In this document: positions 33,601 through 42,563 of the stretch, one piece after another
How the letters are laid out: each line of letters opens with the position of its first letter
How positions within the stretch are numbered: position 1 is the first letter of the stretch
Assembly: GCF_002234675.1 (NCBI RefSeq)
Contig: NC_019869.2
Coordinates: forward strand, 8,705,015 to 8,769,014
Direction: 5' to 3'
Length of the DNA stretch: 64,000 bases
Origin: Oryzias latipes
Taxonomy: Eukaryota; Chordata; Actinopteri; Beloniformes; Adrianichthyidae
The notes under the pieces: generated by a model
Told to the model about the DNA's origin: nothing
The model's database searches: none
The model's input: only the letters and a program-made list of their open reading frames with translations
Position numbers and translations under genes: made by a program

Positions 33601-36600
33601 GAAGAGAACGTTTTGTTCTGAGATGGCCGCTGCCTAGAAAAAGAGAAATGTGACGTCAGAAATTCAATTAAAAAAATGTAAAAAAAAGTTCACAGGCAAT
33701 TTGAAAGGAAAATTCGATCATGAAATCAGAGTGGCTGCACGGTGGCGCAGTGGTTAGCGCTCACAGCCGGAAGGCCCCTGGTTCAAGGGGGCTGGGGGAC
33801 CTGAACCAAAACAGCAATGGGGGACCTTTCTGTGTGGAGTTTGCATGTTCCCCCCGTGTCTGCGTGGGTTTTCTCCGGGGACTCCAGCTTCCTCCCACCG
33901 TCCAAAAACATGCTTCATAGGTCAATTGGTCACTCTAAATTGTCCCTAGGTGTGAATGTGAGAGTGTGTGAATTGTGGCCCTGCGACAGACTGGCGACCT
34001 GTCCAGGAAGTCCCCTGCCTTCGCCCATAAGTGACCGGGATAGGCTCCAGCAGCCCCGTGACCCCAAAAGGGAACAGACGGATTAGAAAATGAATGAACG
34101 AAATAAGAGTAATTAATTTCTTCTCATAAAGACATTGACTATAGCAGCAATAATCCTAAAAAAGGTACATACACAGACAGTCAGGCCCAAACAATAATGG
34201 ATTGAATTATCTGTGCTTTTCCAGACGCTTAAAGTTCTTACAGTGTGTCCTATTCATGCACTCCTCGTTCATACTTGGTGATGGTAACTACTGATGTAGC
34301 CACAGCTGCCCTGTGGAACAATGCCAGAGGCGTGGCTGCCACTACAGCCCCTCTAACCATCACCGGGACATTCATACGCATTCACACACCGGTGGAGCCA
34401 CGTTGGGGGCAGGGAGGGTGGGGTGTCTCGCCGAAGGACACGGCGGCGGTTGACTGGAGGGGAGCAGGGATCGAACCGCCAATCTTTCAATCATTGGCTG
34501 ACCTGCTCAACCACTTAAGCCACTTCCTGACGAAAAAGACCCACTCTGATCCAGTTGTGCTTTTGGTGTTTTTAACATGTTCTTGTGGCATTTTCCAGAT
34601 AATGGAGGACATAAAGAAAGAAAGATCAACTCAAAATTGCATTTCTGGGCATTTCTTTATTCACATTGTTGTGAATGAGGAGCAGATGAAAAAATGCAGT
34701 TTGTAAAAGATCAACTTTGTGTCATAAAAACAAAACTCTGGGAGGGCCACAAACTCCCTGCTCTGCTCCATTGGGACGCATCCACTTGTAGACATATAGA
34801 TCCATGTATGTCTTTGTTTTCCTCCTCTAAACTGGAATCTGGATCAAAACTGGTCGGCTGGATTACTCTGATATTCTTCGCCATTTTTGTTGTGAAAGAA
34901 ATTTGCGCAACCCTCAGAACTAAGCTTAAAATAAGCCCCACTAAGATTAGCTGAGGGCTTAAATTAGTAAGGGGGGGTTGTGTGATATCCTGCTGCACGT
35001 GTGGCACTGACAGACGGGAGCATGTCTGGCTGTTTATGGTACGTCATGGTAGCATGTGGTTGAGTTTAATCTAGTCCAGACCCATGAACGGCTGCTGCAG
35101 CTGGCAGCAATGTCTTGCAGAACTCCCTTCCGTTTATTCTGAACCATGACGGGATGTTAGGTGTACAGTTGGATGAGGTTGGATGCACCATGTTGTAGTC
35201 ATACCATTGACTGTATATGAGAACTGGACTGAGTGACTGACTCCTCCCCCCTCGTTTTCCAAACAAGAAGTACCTGCTGGCTCCAAGAAGCCAAAATATA
35301 ATAGAGAAAATTTTCTCTCTTTTTTTCTTTACCTTGTTCTTGCTATTCCGGATTTTTTTTCATTGTTATTTCTATGATTCACGTTATTCCTGTTATAAAC
35401 TGACCATTCAGATGCCTCAATAAAGCTGTGGTCTCGTATCGAACGTTCGAGACGTTTGACAGATTTGGTGTGGCCGGCTTTTAAGTGGAAGGGGTGTGGA
35501 CTTCAGCTCACTCCTGATTGGCTAGAGTGTTTACCATAGACGTTGACTCAGGCTGACTACAACCAATCGCTGTCTACCGACGATGTCTCCTCTTTTCCCG
35601 TTGTCAACATTAACAATATACAAACGAAGCTAATCTTTTATTATTATTATCTGTCATGGTGGAGGGAGGCTCGAGAGCCGGTTGGACCCAGACGCAGAGG
35701 CGGAGGCATGAGGATCAGGGCTAGTGGGTTTAATTCACAAAAAAACAAACAAAAAGCGCTGCAGAGCAGGATGTCAGAACAAAAACAAAAACTCACTGTG
35801 GCGTGGCGTGACGAGGAACATGGAACATGGCATGACATGAACACCAGACAGGAATAATGGACCAACCCAGGAGGAAGGCAGAGACAAGACTTATATACAG
35901 ACAGGGCAGACAAGACACAGGTGAACACGATCAGGGCAGATGGGGACCAAAGGAAGTACAACTCAAGAAACAAGACAAGACAGGAAACCTTTCAAAATGA
36001 AACAGGAAACAGAACCAAACAAGACAGGACAAGAACTAAAGCGAAAAACAAGACACAACAAACTGAAACCATGACAATTATCATTATTATTTTTGAATTA
36101 CAAGTCTTACAATCTTGAAACAAAAATGTATTAATTACAAGAGCTAATCTTATCCAAACTGCTAAACTGCCACAATGTTGGCGAAAAGAAATGATGTAAG
36201 ATTTGCGCAGATAGGGTACAGATAACAATTACAGATCAGGTAACTTTCTAAAGGGTGACGTCACACTGACTAGGTTCACTTCTTATGTACAGTCAATGAG
36301 TTTTACATATGACTCAGCAGAAATGTAATGACATTTATGTTCTTAAAAACATTTAAAAAGGAGAAAAGGTTTTTTTCTAAAGAAACCTTTCTAGGGGGGC
36401 AAATTTCTAAAGTTCTAAGTTGTTTATTAAAGTAAAGCATTTGTTTGTGTGTCACATGTTCCCTCAACATGGCATAAGTAAATAAAAACATTATACACAC
36501 ACCAAAAAATAAATAAAAATGATCAAAACACACTTTTTTCTCTTCTGCGATGTCAAATATCCTTTCTAAAATCTAAACCACAGCCATACTAAATTAGTGC

Positions 36601-38034
36601 CATCATTTCTCCTTTTGGGTGTTGAGACGCCACGAAATTCTGAGCACTTAGCATCGACTGCCAATAAAAATGGTATCAAAACAAGAACAAGTCTACAGAT
36701 AACTAGTCTGTTGATATTATGAAAGAATTTACATTTTTTATTGGAGGAAAATAAAAAATAAAAAGGTATTACTGTCAATTGTAACTTTCTAGGTTAGACT
36801 GCTTGGTCATAAAAAAAGTCAAACCCTGATTTACCGGTATTATATATATTTTCTTAACTCGTGAAATTTCACTGATTTAATTATTTATTAAAATCAGATT
36901 TATTTTTCTCACACAATAATTCAGAAATGCATTGCTAAAATGCTTGGCTAAAATTGGTATTAACCTTTTAAAATGAACCCTCAGGACTAAAGTCTGATTA
37001 AAGAACAAACATCTAAAAGTTGTGTTCTTCACCAACTAGATCAACATAAAAACGAAGTTAAATGAAAAGAAAAAAAGTGAGATGATGCCAGAGGGCTCCT
37101 GAAGTGATCATAGTGTTGAGTTACATAGAAGATATGCACTCACAAGTTCAAAAAAAGCCTTAGCGCCAAGTTTGGGAAAGGACTGGTTTGAATTATTTTG
37201 CCTGTCACAATTCAGGTCAAAAGGAGGTCAAACTCTGAATGATGGAGCAAATAAAGCCAAAACAAAAAAAAATGCTTTTATTTTTAACCTACAATGCATT
37301 TCCTTTCAGTTTAAGACCATTAATTATGAATGTTATTACTAACAGAAATGACAAATTTAGACAAGCACTTGGATAACAGCAGAATCTCACCAAAAACATA
37401 CAAACACCTCAATTATCCAAGAATCAAGACAAAAATAAATAAATAATATCAGTCAAAATATTGAAAACAAAAGCAGGAAAAATCCTTTCAGGATTATTGA
37501 GATACAATTGATGTGAAACAAATACCTACAATATAGTTTTATTTGTAATTTTATGAATAATGAGCCTGAAAACTGTCCATAAAATTATATCTTTGCCCAT
37601 GAATATTATCTGTCATCACTCTAAATTTACAAATATTAGGCAAATATCTCAAAAAATAAAAACTGTTGAAGTTCACATTTTGCACCATGCTGAGTTTACT
37701 TTGAGCTTGTTTCTATTATAGAACTGCTGGGAAGAAACTAAAATTAAATCCATTAAGTTTATTGGATCTCGTGATACAAACATGAAAAATAGACCCAAAA
37801 CACGACTCCCTAATGACAAAAATTACCTTGATCAAACTCTGCCCTCCTGTGGTCACATTATGTAACTACACACAGCTTGTGGCAACATCCGTTTTAATGT
37901 TCGTATAATGTTGGATGAAAAGAAAAAACGGGTTCTTACATTAAAAACCGGGACAGCTCCGGACACGTTTCCCGATACAGCAAGGAGGCGTCAACTAGAA
38001 ACTTCACGGACAATTCTTGAGAAATACTCATCAT
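21489..38034 (-). CDS. C18orf21 homologue (RMP24-like), four coding exons, complete
   Basis: Homologue of human C18orf21, a small protein recently described as an RNase MRP-specific subunit (RMP24); that function is from memory, not from this sequence. Exons 38034-37940, 33633-33405, 23722-23529 and 21651-21489 join to 681 nt: 226 residues plus stop, against about 220 in human. Seen: an N-terminal helix with an SxxxLLYRETCPELSRFLM pattern matching the human start, CxxC at 51-54 (CQYC), the block DDVRVRLRPKRRPSP (about 61-75), a second CxxC at 112-115 (CNAC), a Ser/Thr/Lys-rich linker with a KTPGKDKTP motif, and a C-terminal QRLSKILMR...FLSSL segment. The paired CxxC motifs suggest a zinc ribbon. 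The first ATG of a tandem pair is used; the second is equally possible. Intron 2 is 9.7 kb and repeat-filled. Identity is confident; the exon 4 acceptor is the least certain boundary. Confidence 0.92.
22433..22458 (+). repeat. Homopolymer of 26 G
   Basis: Uninterrupted G run inside the hAT relic; the related element at 62428-63608 has runs in a comparable G-rich setting. Confidence 0.95.
22473..23147 (+). mobile_element. TIR element, AAAGGCCCG...CGGGCCTTT (Harbinger-like?)
   Basis: Long inverted ends: AAAGGCCCGTTCACACCGGG at the left and, reversed, AAAGGCCCGTACACACCGGG at the right, continuing with ACGAAT. It contains a short frame starting MTDILKYPRTKHQLELLVLE, possibly a transposase fragment. 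The flanks TAA/TTA hint at a Harbinger-type target but do not match exactly. A second copy is at 40737-41424. Confidence 0.75.
23529..23722 (-). CDS. C18orf21 homologue exon 3 (second CxxC)
   Basis: A TTTTTCTCAG acceptor precedes 194 nt starting in phase 0 with an in-frame ATG codon, then ATCNACSQTSRHQG, matching human ITCKTCNRTVKHHG. A Ser/Lys/Pro-rich linker follows. The donor is GTAAAG at 23528, a weaker but acceptable site. Confidence 0.92.
24155..24370 (+). repeat. Minisatellite, about 26-bp unit AATCTGTCAnAATTACnTC
   Basis: Eight or so degenerate units of AATCTGTCA-AATTAC-TC-GTCAAA in intron 2 of the C18orf21 homologue. Two further units appear at 24995-25045, so the array was probably longer before an insertion at about 24370-24990. 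Confidence 0.75.
24371..25130. other. AT-rich, possible LINE 3' fragment
   Basis: GGTTTATTTCAAATCAAATAAG and AAAAGGGAGTGGAAGGAAG-type sequence (24390-24545) resemble fish LINE tails in minus orientation. Support is from memory only; no RT frame is present. Confidence 0.25.
25390..25517 (-). promoter_or_regulatory. TATA-box first-exon-like unit inside C18orf21 homologue intron 2
   Basis: On the minus strand TATAAAG (25517-25511) is followed about 105 nt later by AAAAATGG, an ATG at 25407, six codons (MAAFIS) and a strong donor TTTCG|GTGAGT (25390/25389) in phase 0. This is the layout of a first exon with a short coding stub. The next known minus-strand exon, exon 3 of the C18orf21 homologue, begins in phase 0, so an alternative short isoform is possible; so is an unrelated nested gene. 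An AATAAA lies downstream at 25140-25135. Confidence 0.4.
25581..26230. other. No gene recognised
   Basis: AT-rich sequence within intron 2 of the C18orf21 homologue. A 109-codon plus-strand frame at 25581-25910 is mostly A/T codons and looks like chance. Confidence 0.4.
26284..26910 (+). mobile_element. TIR element, GTCAC...GTGAC family, copy 1
   Basis: The left end GTCACGTGGACCAGTACC and reversed right end GTCACAACTGCCCTTATG are partly matched, each followed by a GGGTGGA block. Internal matches to 42564-43494 include TGTAAGGGTGCTGCAGGTTT / TGTACGGGTGCTGCAGGTTT. No transposase frame seen. Confidence 0.55.
27697..28130 (+). mobile_element. Harbinger-derived non-autonomous element
   Basis: Short inverted ends CCGTTTCCATCA and, reversed, GTGTTTCCATTGA flank about 430 bp that carries a readable Harbinger transposase fragment (27792-27941). 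Target duplication is not clear. Confidence 0.6.
27792..27941 (+). pseudogene. Fossil Harbinger transposase fragment
   Basis: Forty-nine codons include DFTEELWIQQFCKTHSTIDE and PVPTKKRIAIRLGV then stop. The WIQ-F----ST-D-LC pattern followed by R-PVP--KR-AI matches the N-terminal part of HARBI1-like transposases. The DDE core is absent. Confidence 0.65.
28205..28480 (+). repeat. Family A DNA element (plus, 5' part)
   Basis: Starts AGACCCATTTCAATAAAAAA and contains GGCAATTTTCGGTTGATGG and GCATTTCTGAGTATTTCTTT. Confidence 0.6.
28481..30658. other. No gene recognised
   Basis: Intronic sequence of the C18orf21 homologue with chance ORFs on both strands and no repeat that I can name. Confidence 0.4.
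30659..30863. mobile_element. piggyBac-like MITE, CCCTTGTGCTATC ends
   Basis: The ends CCCTTGTGCTATCCT and reversed CCCTTGTGCTATCTTAGATG match each other and the element at 48991-49275. The interior (ACTGGTGTCCATGGATTACA) is also shared. The TTAA flanks have decayed. Confidence 0.75.
30885..31105 (+). mobile_element. 5'-truncated SINE, same family as 6082-6349
   Basis: Shares the body and 3' end: GTGTTCGGCAG, GAGCCGCCA, GTGAATGGGT and TTAAGCGCTTTGGGCCTTG. Confidence 0.7.
31105..31230 (-). repeat. Interspersed repeat as at 16240-16380
   Basis: AGGAGTGAGCTTGTTG and GTGGGGGCCAGC blocks recur in the same order. Confidence 0.55.
31329..32794 (+). mobile_element. TA-flanked element with perfect CCGTAATTTCCG ends
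   Basis: CCGTAATTTCCG at 31330-31341 is inverted exactly at the right end (CGGAAATTACGG), and TA lies on both sides. Subterminal GCGGCTTAT/ATAAGCCGC motifs mark the wider family that also gives 1075-2055. A hAT-like left end (TAGGGGTGTGCCAAAATATC, 31492) lies inside, so it is a composite. Confidence 0.7.
31722..31934 (+). pseudogene. Possible BED-finger transposase N-terminal remnant
   Basis: Seventy codons after ATG: a charged MAEGKNKESGASSKLK start, then FKLHHPELCEKAA, which resembles the L--HHPE block ending BED zinc fingers of hAT transposases. It follows the hAT-like left end at 31492. The first zinc cysteines and the core are missing. Confidence 0.35.
32800..32970 (-). repeat. Family B interspersed repeat (minus)
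   Basis: Reversed copy of the ACTGAGTGAC ... AAGTACC-GCTGG block found at 35195-35315 and 56765-56990. Confidence 0.5.
33405..33633 (-). CDS. C18orf21 homologue exon 2 (first CxxC)
   Basis: The acceptor is TTCTCTTTTTCTAG and the donor GTGAGG at 33404. It completes Met32 and encodes 76 residues including SVCQYCCQWL and VRLRPKRRP, ending in SSSVL, exactly where human has KSVLL. Phase is 0 at the 3' end. The in-frame TTG at 33599 is not a start codon. Confidence 0.93.
33728..34100 (+). mobile_element. SINE-like repeat with pol III box A/B head
   Basis: Box A-like GTGGCGCAGTGGTTAGCGC and box B-like GGTTCAAGG are followed by the common fish body TGGAGTTTGCATGTTC, CTAAATTGTCCCTAGGTGTG and GGGATAGGCTCCAGCAGCCC. 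It lies in intron 1 of the C18orf21 homologue, 95 bp upstream of exon 2. Confidence 0.75.
34230..34525 (-). mobile_element. tRNA-derived SINE (minus)
   Basis: Reversed copy of the family at 42838-43191: a GGATCGAACCGCC box B complement and GTGATGGTAACTACTG-like tail. Confidence 0.7.
34540..34910 (+). repeat. Family A DNA element (plus)
   Basis: The best left end: AAAGACCCACTCTGATCCAG, then TTTTTAACATGTTCTTGTGG, AATGGAGGACATAAAG and ATCCATGTATGTCTTTGTTT. Confidence 0.7.
35195..35315 (+). repeat. Family B interspersed repeat
   Basis: CATTGACTGTATATGAGAAC, TGGACTGAGTGAC and AAGTACCTGCTGGCTCCAAG; copies at 32800 (reversed), 46780 and 56765. Confidence 0.55.
35652..36076 (-). mobile_element. Solo LTR, TG...CA ends, ATTATC duplication
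   Basis: ATTATC at 35646-35651 and 36077-36082 flanks 425 bp with ends TGTCATGGTG...AACCATGACA. On the minus strand CTGTATATAAGTCTTGTCTC supplies a TATA-like box, giving the orientation. No internal retroelement genes remain. Confidence 0.75.
36083..37939. other. C18orf21 homologue intron 1, 5' part; no feature recognised
   Basis: AT-rich intronic DNA without a repeat that I can name. Chance ORFs only. Confidence 0.4.
37940..38034 (-). CDS. C18orf21 homologue exon 1
   Basis: Two tandem ATG codons at 38034 and 38031 open the frame; the exon ends at donor GTAAGA (37939) in phase 2. The encoded helix ending in CPELSRFLM aligns with human CPGQARYLL. An open reading frame search on the minus strand alone would miss it because it is only 95 nt. 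Confidence 0.85.
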
Positions 38035-38300
38035 CAACAACCGGAGTTCTGGATTTACACGTGAAGAAGTGAAATTTCAATATAAAAGTTCGCAGGAATA
38101 GTTCAGGTGGTCCAGACGGTCAAAGAAATTTCGTCTGTGAGCACAAGTTGTACTTATGAATCAGGAATAAATCGTGTTACTAAGGGAAATACTTCTTTCG
38201 CCAGCGCATTGAGATGTGGTCGCATATTTGTTGCGTAAATTGCGGTGCATCATGGGAGTTGGAGTCAAAATCGTCGTATGTTACTTGTTACTATACTTTT
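38035..38300 (-). promoter_or_regulatory. C18orf21 homologue 5' flank with ZNF143-like motif
   Basis: About 210 bp upstream of the start, the minus strand at 38265-38246 reads ACTCCAACTCCCATGATGCA, close to the ACTACAATTCCC-type Staf/ZNF143 promoter element. No clear TATA box. Promoter role is inferred from position and motif. Confidence 0.4.
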
Positions 38301-38903
38301 GGACATCGGAAACGGAACAATTATAATTTGGGTTATTTGAAAGCTTTTCATAGTTTTTTTGGGTCTTAATATATTTGTTTTTTGGAGGAAATGTTATATC
38401 TAAAGGCATTATTTATGACTTTAAACATCCAAACTCCCTTTTTAACCGTTTAATGGTATAGCCCATTTTTTTGTATTCTTTCATCGCTGTACCCTAGACC
38501 AGAATAATTATTTAGGTGCTGCAATAAGCTTAATAGGGAGAAAATGATGTTGAAATTATGTAATAAAAAATAAATAAAACGTCTTAGTGGGGGTGTTCTA
38601 GATGCAAACGTGAAAAATGAGATTTTTATACATAAAACATTAGTGGTGAATTTATTCCATAATGGCGAAAATGTCTAATCTAACGTTTATTTTGAAATTA
38701 TTATTTTGGAGTACAAATCTGGCTTCTACAACACTTTTAAGAAAATGACTGACTAAGAAAACTCCGACATTTAAATCAAGCTGTTAAAAACTTTGTTACA
38801 CTGAGGCAAAATATACATTGACTTCTTATATTCATGTCCATAACATTAATATTGTTACATTTTTGTTGACTCAACGTGTCCATGAATTGGGTGCGTAAAA
38901 GAC

Positions 38904-38932
<29 letters not shown>
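38904..38932 (+). repeat. Homopolymer of 29 G
   Basis: The longest G run in the window, about 190 bp upstream of the candidate exon at 39095. Confidence 0.95.
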
Positions 38933-38934
<2 letters not shown>

Positions 38935-39094
38935 AATCACCGGATCACGTCCAGCTGACATCAGCTGAAGTGAAAAGCGTCGCTTCTCTCGGAAAGCTTT
39001 ACTTCATCGAGCTTTGATCAGGAGCAGCAGCAGGCGGGACTACAAGCAGCACGGATCCCAGATTCTGACTCCGGCAGACAGAGATGCTCATGTG

Positions 39095-39163
39095 ATGCTC
39101 CTGCATCCTGATCCTCACATGGTCTGCGGTGAAGCTGAAACTGCTGGCATCCAGGACACAGAG
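39095..39163 (+). CDS. Candidate first coding exon, unidentified gene, head-to-head with C18orf21 homologue
   Basis: A plus-strand ATG at 39095 opens 23 codons (MLLHPDPHMVCGEAETAGI then QDTE) ending at a good donor CAGAG|GTATGG in phase 0. It lies about 1.1 kb from the C18orf21 homologue start, in divergent orientation, as expected for a gene sharing an intergenic promoter region. A second in-phase ATG (39119) follows. I do not recognise the product. Confidence 0.3.
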
Positions 39164-39479
39164 GTATGGATTTGGCTTTACTTTTTACTGCTTGATCATG
39201 CAGATTTTCATAACTTTGCTATTCGAAGGCTCAGTTCTGCTTTAAAAACAAACAAAAAAACAACACAATTGTGGCATTCTCTAGGAATACATGTCTGTCC
39301 TCTACCAAGAACAAAATGCTTCCAAGCAGTGTTTTTTTGTGTGTGTTCTTTAATTGGTATTCTAAAAAGATATGGTGAAACTATTACTTTGGATTTTCAA
39401 TCCACATCTGGTCACATTGTTTGACAATGACATTATTACCCTCAAAGTCATTTGGTCATAGTTTCCTGGTTTCTCTCAG

Positions 39480-39545
39480 AGGGTGAAATCTGCAGTCCTG
39501 CTGCTATTACTACACCAGAACAACACCTGTCTCCTTTGTGCAGCG
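39480..39545 (+). CDS. Candidate second exon of the same unidentified gene
   Basis: Acceptor GGTTTCTCTCAG, 66 nt in phase 0-0, donor GCG|GTAACT. It would add RVKSAVLLLLLHQNNTCLLC and AA, a hydrophobic stretch. The frames agree with the exon at 39095-39163, but I found no convincing third exon. Confidence 0.25.
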
Positions 39546-39939
39546 GTAACTCGTATCCAGTGCCAACAGTGCTTTTTTTTTCACCAACCTAAAATCATAG
39601 AAACAGACTTCCTAAAGTGTTCCGTCAGCACCTGCAAGATGAGAACGATCAAAGCTATAGACACGCAGCCAGCTGTACCTTCTGAAATGCTACACCGCTT
39701 TCAATAGTGCTGAGAAAGCTCAAGAGAGAAGGCACAACCCTCCCCGGCGAGTGCATTTCAATGCATAAACATGAATATACTCAATGGTTTTTCACAGTCT
39801 GTCAGTTTTGGAACCACAACAAGTCGAGGGTAAATTTTTAGGGATATTTCATACAAACAGGATTCCAATGTTTGATCATCTGCCGGCTTGACTCTGCAGA
39901 ATTCAACTGTCGACACTATTGGCTTTAGAGAATTGCCTG

Positions 39940-40030
39940 TATTTGCCGCACTTTAGGGCGCACCGTCAGTGAATGGTCTGTTTTCAAACGTGTCATATTT
40001 GAGGTGCACCAAACTATGAGGCACATTAAA
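39940..40030 (+). repeat. Truncated GGCGCACC-type element end
   Basis: GGGCGCACCGTCAGTGAATGG and GAGGCACATTAAAG match the left end of the element at 1075-2055. Confidence 0.5.
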
Positions 40031-40035
40031 GTCCC

Positions 40036-40325
40036 TTTCCGATCATCTTTGGTCTATTGTGAAAACCTTCCTAGTGGTCTTGTAGATATGATTATATCAT
40101 TTTTAGGCAAAATCAAAGAACTTCCGTTGTTTCCTAAGACAGTTTCTACAGAGCGGCAGGAGTTCGTTAGAAATTAATTTCTTAGTTGAGGGTGGGACCG
40201 TTGGAGGAGAGCAAGCCTGTGCTCCATTCCCATCATCCCTTTGTTTACCCTCTCCTGCTTACAGCCCTAAGCTAACATTAGTGGTGCAACAAGATGGCAA
40301 AAAATATTGGGAGCTACTGAGTCGT
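40036..40325 (-). repeat. Family A DNA element (minus, truncated)
   Basis: Left end here AAAGTCCCTTTCCGATCATC, then GTTTCTACAGAGCGGCAGGA and TTAGTGGTGCAACAAGATGG. Confidence 0.65.
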
Positions 40326-40495
40326 ACAGTTTTCAATTCAATTTTATTCATATAACCCAATATCACAGCACAGTTGTCTCATCGGGCTTCACACAGATAA
40401 TTGTAGAATGCATGAAATTAGTTACAAAATACATTAGCTTAATGCTAAACTAAACTAAACAGACTAAGATAAACTGGGCATCCCTTCTCTTAGAC

Positions 40496-41724
40496 CACAT
40501 GTGGCCCGCCATGTCATTTTATGTGGCCGCAAGAGCATAAACGTTTTTAATTTCTTAAAATAAAATTCTTCTTTAGTTGATGACATATTTTTTATGTGTA
40601 GCTGCTGTTGTAATTCTTCAATGTTTGCAAGTCTTATGTGTGTATGCAGACAAATTGTGTCATCAACCCATCAGTTGGATGCAAGGCTGTGTGCCGCCTT
40701 TTTTTTGTAAAATGTAACACGTGTAAAGGCCCGCCACGTGTAAAGGCCCGTACACACCGGGACGAATTTCGCGCGCGATTTTCGCCGACGTTTAACGCCT
40801 CGTGACTAAACAAAGGGCACCAATGAGAGTGTGCACACCGATGCGAAAAAATGCCACGCGTCAAAAAAAAACAAACGCCTCGGGTTCTTTTTTTTCTTTT
40901 GACGCGTCGCGTCGAAATCTATTACACCAATGAGAACGGCGCTTTTGCACACGTGTCTGGAGCCTCTGAAGTTACAGTTAAACACAACTTGGGGGCGCTC
41001 AAACACAAAACTGCCTTGCTGAGCACATATACCAGCGAAGAAGATAGACACCGAGTTGCATCTACACAGCCGCGAAGAAATAATGACGGACATTCTAAAA
41101 TATCCCCGAACCAAGCACCAGTTGGAGCTACTGGTGCTGGAAATATTCATGTTTTCTTTGTATGATTCTGACAAGCGCGTAAATACTTGCTCTTTTCTTC
41201 TTAGTGAAAAGCGACTTTAAGAAGCGTAAAGTTGCGCAGCGCCACCTTGTGTACAGGAGTATTTCTGTTTTACATTAAGCGCCATCTAATGTTAGGGAAT
41301 GAAATTGCATGTTCGCTCGGCTCATCGTCAGCGAAAATCGCCTGGGTGTGAACACAAAAAACGTGGCGAAAAACGCTGGCGAATAACGTCTGGCGAATAT
41401 TCGTCCCGGTGTGTACGGGCCTTAACACATGTTCTTAATACATGTTCTTTCTAGCTCAGTTTTATGTTATTTTTCTTTGGATAGTTTGATCCTGGGTTTT
41501 AATAACCAACAAAATGTAAAAGGATTTATGCTTGAGTATTAAGTTAACAAATGTTTTCTATGCATCTGTAATTGTCACTTAAAAAAGTTATAATAAATAA
41601 ATAATGAGTTATTTAACATTAAGGAGTAGTTACATTTATTTTTCATTACATTTAGTTACATGTATAAGTTATATCTGGTCCATTGAGGATGTGGCCCTCA
41701 GTGAAAATGAGTTTGACCCCCCTG
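40496..41724 (-). mobile_element. hAT element with 8-9 bp TSD and nested MITE
   Basis: TCTTAGAC(C) is present at 40488-40496 and 41725-41733. The minus-strand end CAGGGGGGTCAAACTCATTT is the classic hAT start shared with 7376-7871; the other end is degenerate (CACATGTGGCCCGCC). The AAAGGCCCG element (40737-41424) lies inside. Confidence 0.75.
40737..41424 (+). mobile_element. AAAGGCCCG TIR element, copy 2
   Basis: Ends AAAGGCCCGTACACACCGGG and its inverse. Long stretches match 22473-23147 (for example GTGTCTGGAGC-TCTGAAGTT). The left tip is duplicated: CACGTGTAAAGGCCCG occurs twice in a row at 40717-40750. Confidence 0.8.
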
Positions 41725-41765
41725 TCTTAGACCCTCCTTCTCTGTAAGAAAAAACTCATAAAAAT

Positions 41766-42560
41766 AGATTCCAGGGGGAAAAAAATAGAAGAATGAGCTT
41801 ATTTAACACTAAAATACACTATTCAAGCCATATTGCAGCTCAGACGAGGAAAACAAAGACGTCCATGGCTCTATTTTTCTACAAGTGGGTGCATCAGAAT
41901 CGAGCGGACCAGAGAGCTCGTAGTAACAGTAATGTTCTGCCCATGCAATGGTCATTGAGTGTGCTTAACAGTGTTTTTGGGATACGTTGTTTCTTTTCAG
42001 ATTGTTACCTTATGCTTTTAGGAGTCTTGCGAAAACATATTTCGGTGCATCATTTTACAGAAACAGCCCTTCAAGGCATTTTGCCTCAGCTGTATTTATC
42101 AAAGCTAACACAAGTTGTCCAGAGCAAGAAGAAAAAGAACAAAGTTTAAGCTTTAGTTGACAAAAAATAATAGTGTCTTCATGCAAATTGGACGCAAGCC
42201 TTTATTTCTGACACATTATTTCAAGGACTGGTGCGCTCACGCTCTGCCACATTTCTAATCAGCAGTCTGATGCCTTGCAATTTCTTTCTCTAAAAGCTCT
42301 TAGAGAAATATAATTTCAACATCTGAAGTGATTATTCCCTCTGTGGAGATTAGTTGTGAAGAGGGCTGAGTCATCTAACTGTGTATTTAAAAGCCAGGAG
42401 ACGGGTGTTTTTTTCCCTCTTATGCTAGATTTCTCATGGAGACATATTTAATATTTAAAAATAAAAGTTTAGCAGGCTAAATGGTCTTGTTTTTCTTATA
42501 ACAAGAGTCCATACTTCTCAACAGCGGTGCTTGTGTTTCAGTTTCAGTGGTGCTCAAGCC
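41766..42560. other. No gene recognised
   Basis: A 118-codon plus-strand frame at 41793-42149 has no recognisable motif and ends in a Lys run; likely chance. Confidence 0.35.
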
Positions 42561-42563
42561 TTA

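Larger units (their letters stand above)
40326..41765 (-). repeat. Retroposon 3' tail (minus) split by a hAT element
   Basis: CAATTCAATTTTATTCATAT to CCCTTCTCTTAGACC (40496) resumes at 41725 with TCTTAGACCCTCCTT. It is the reverse of the repeat at 43850-44030. Confidence 0.65.
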
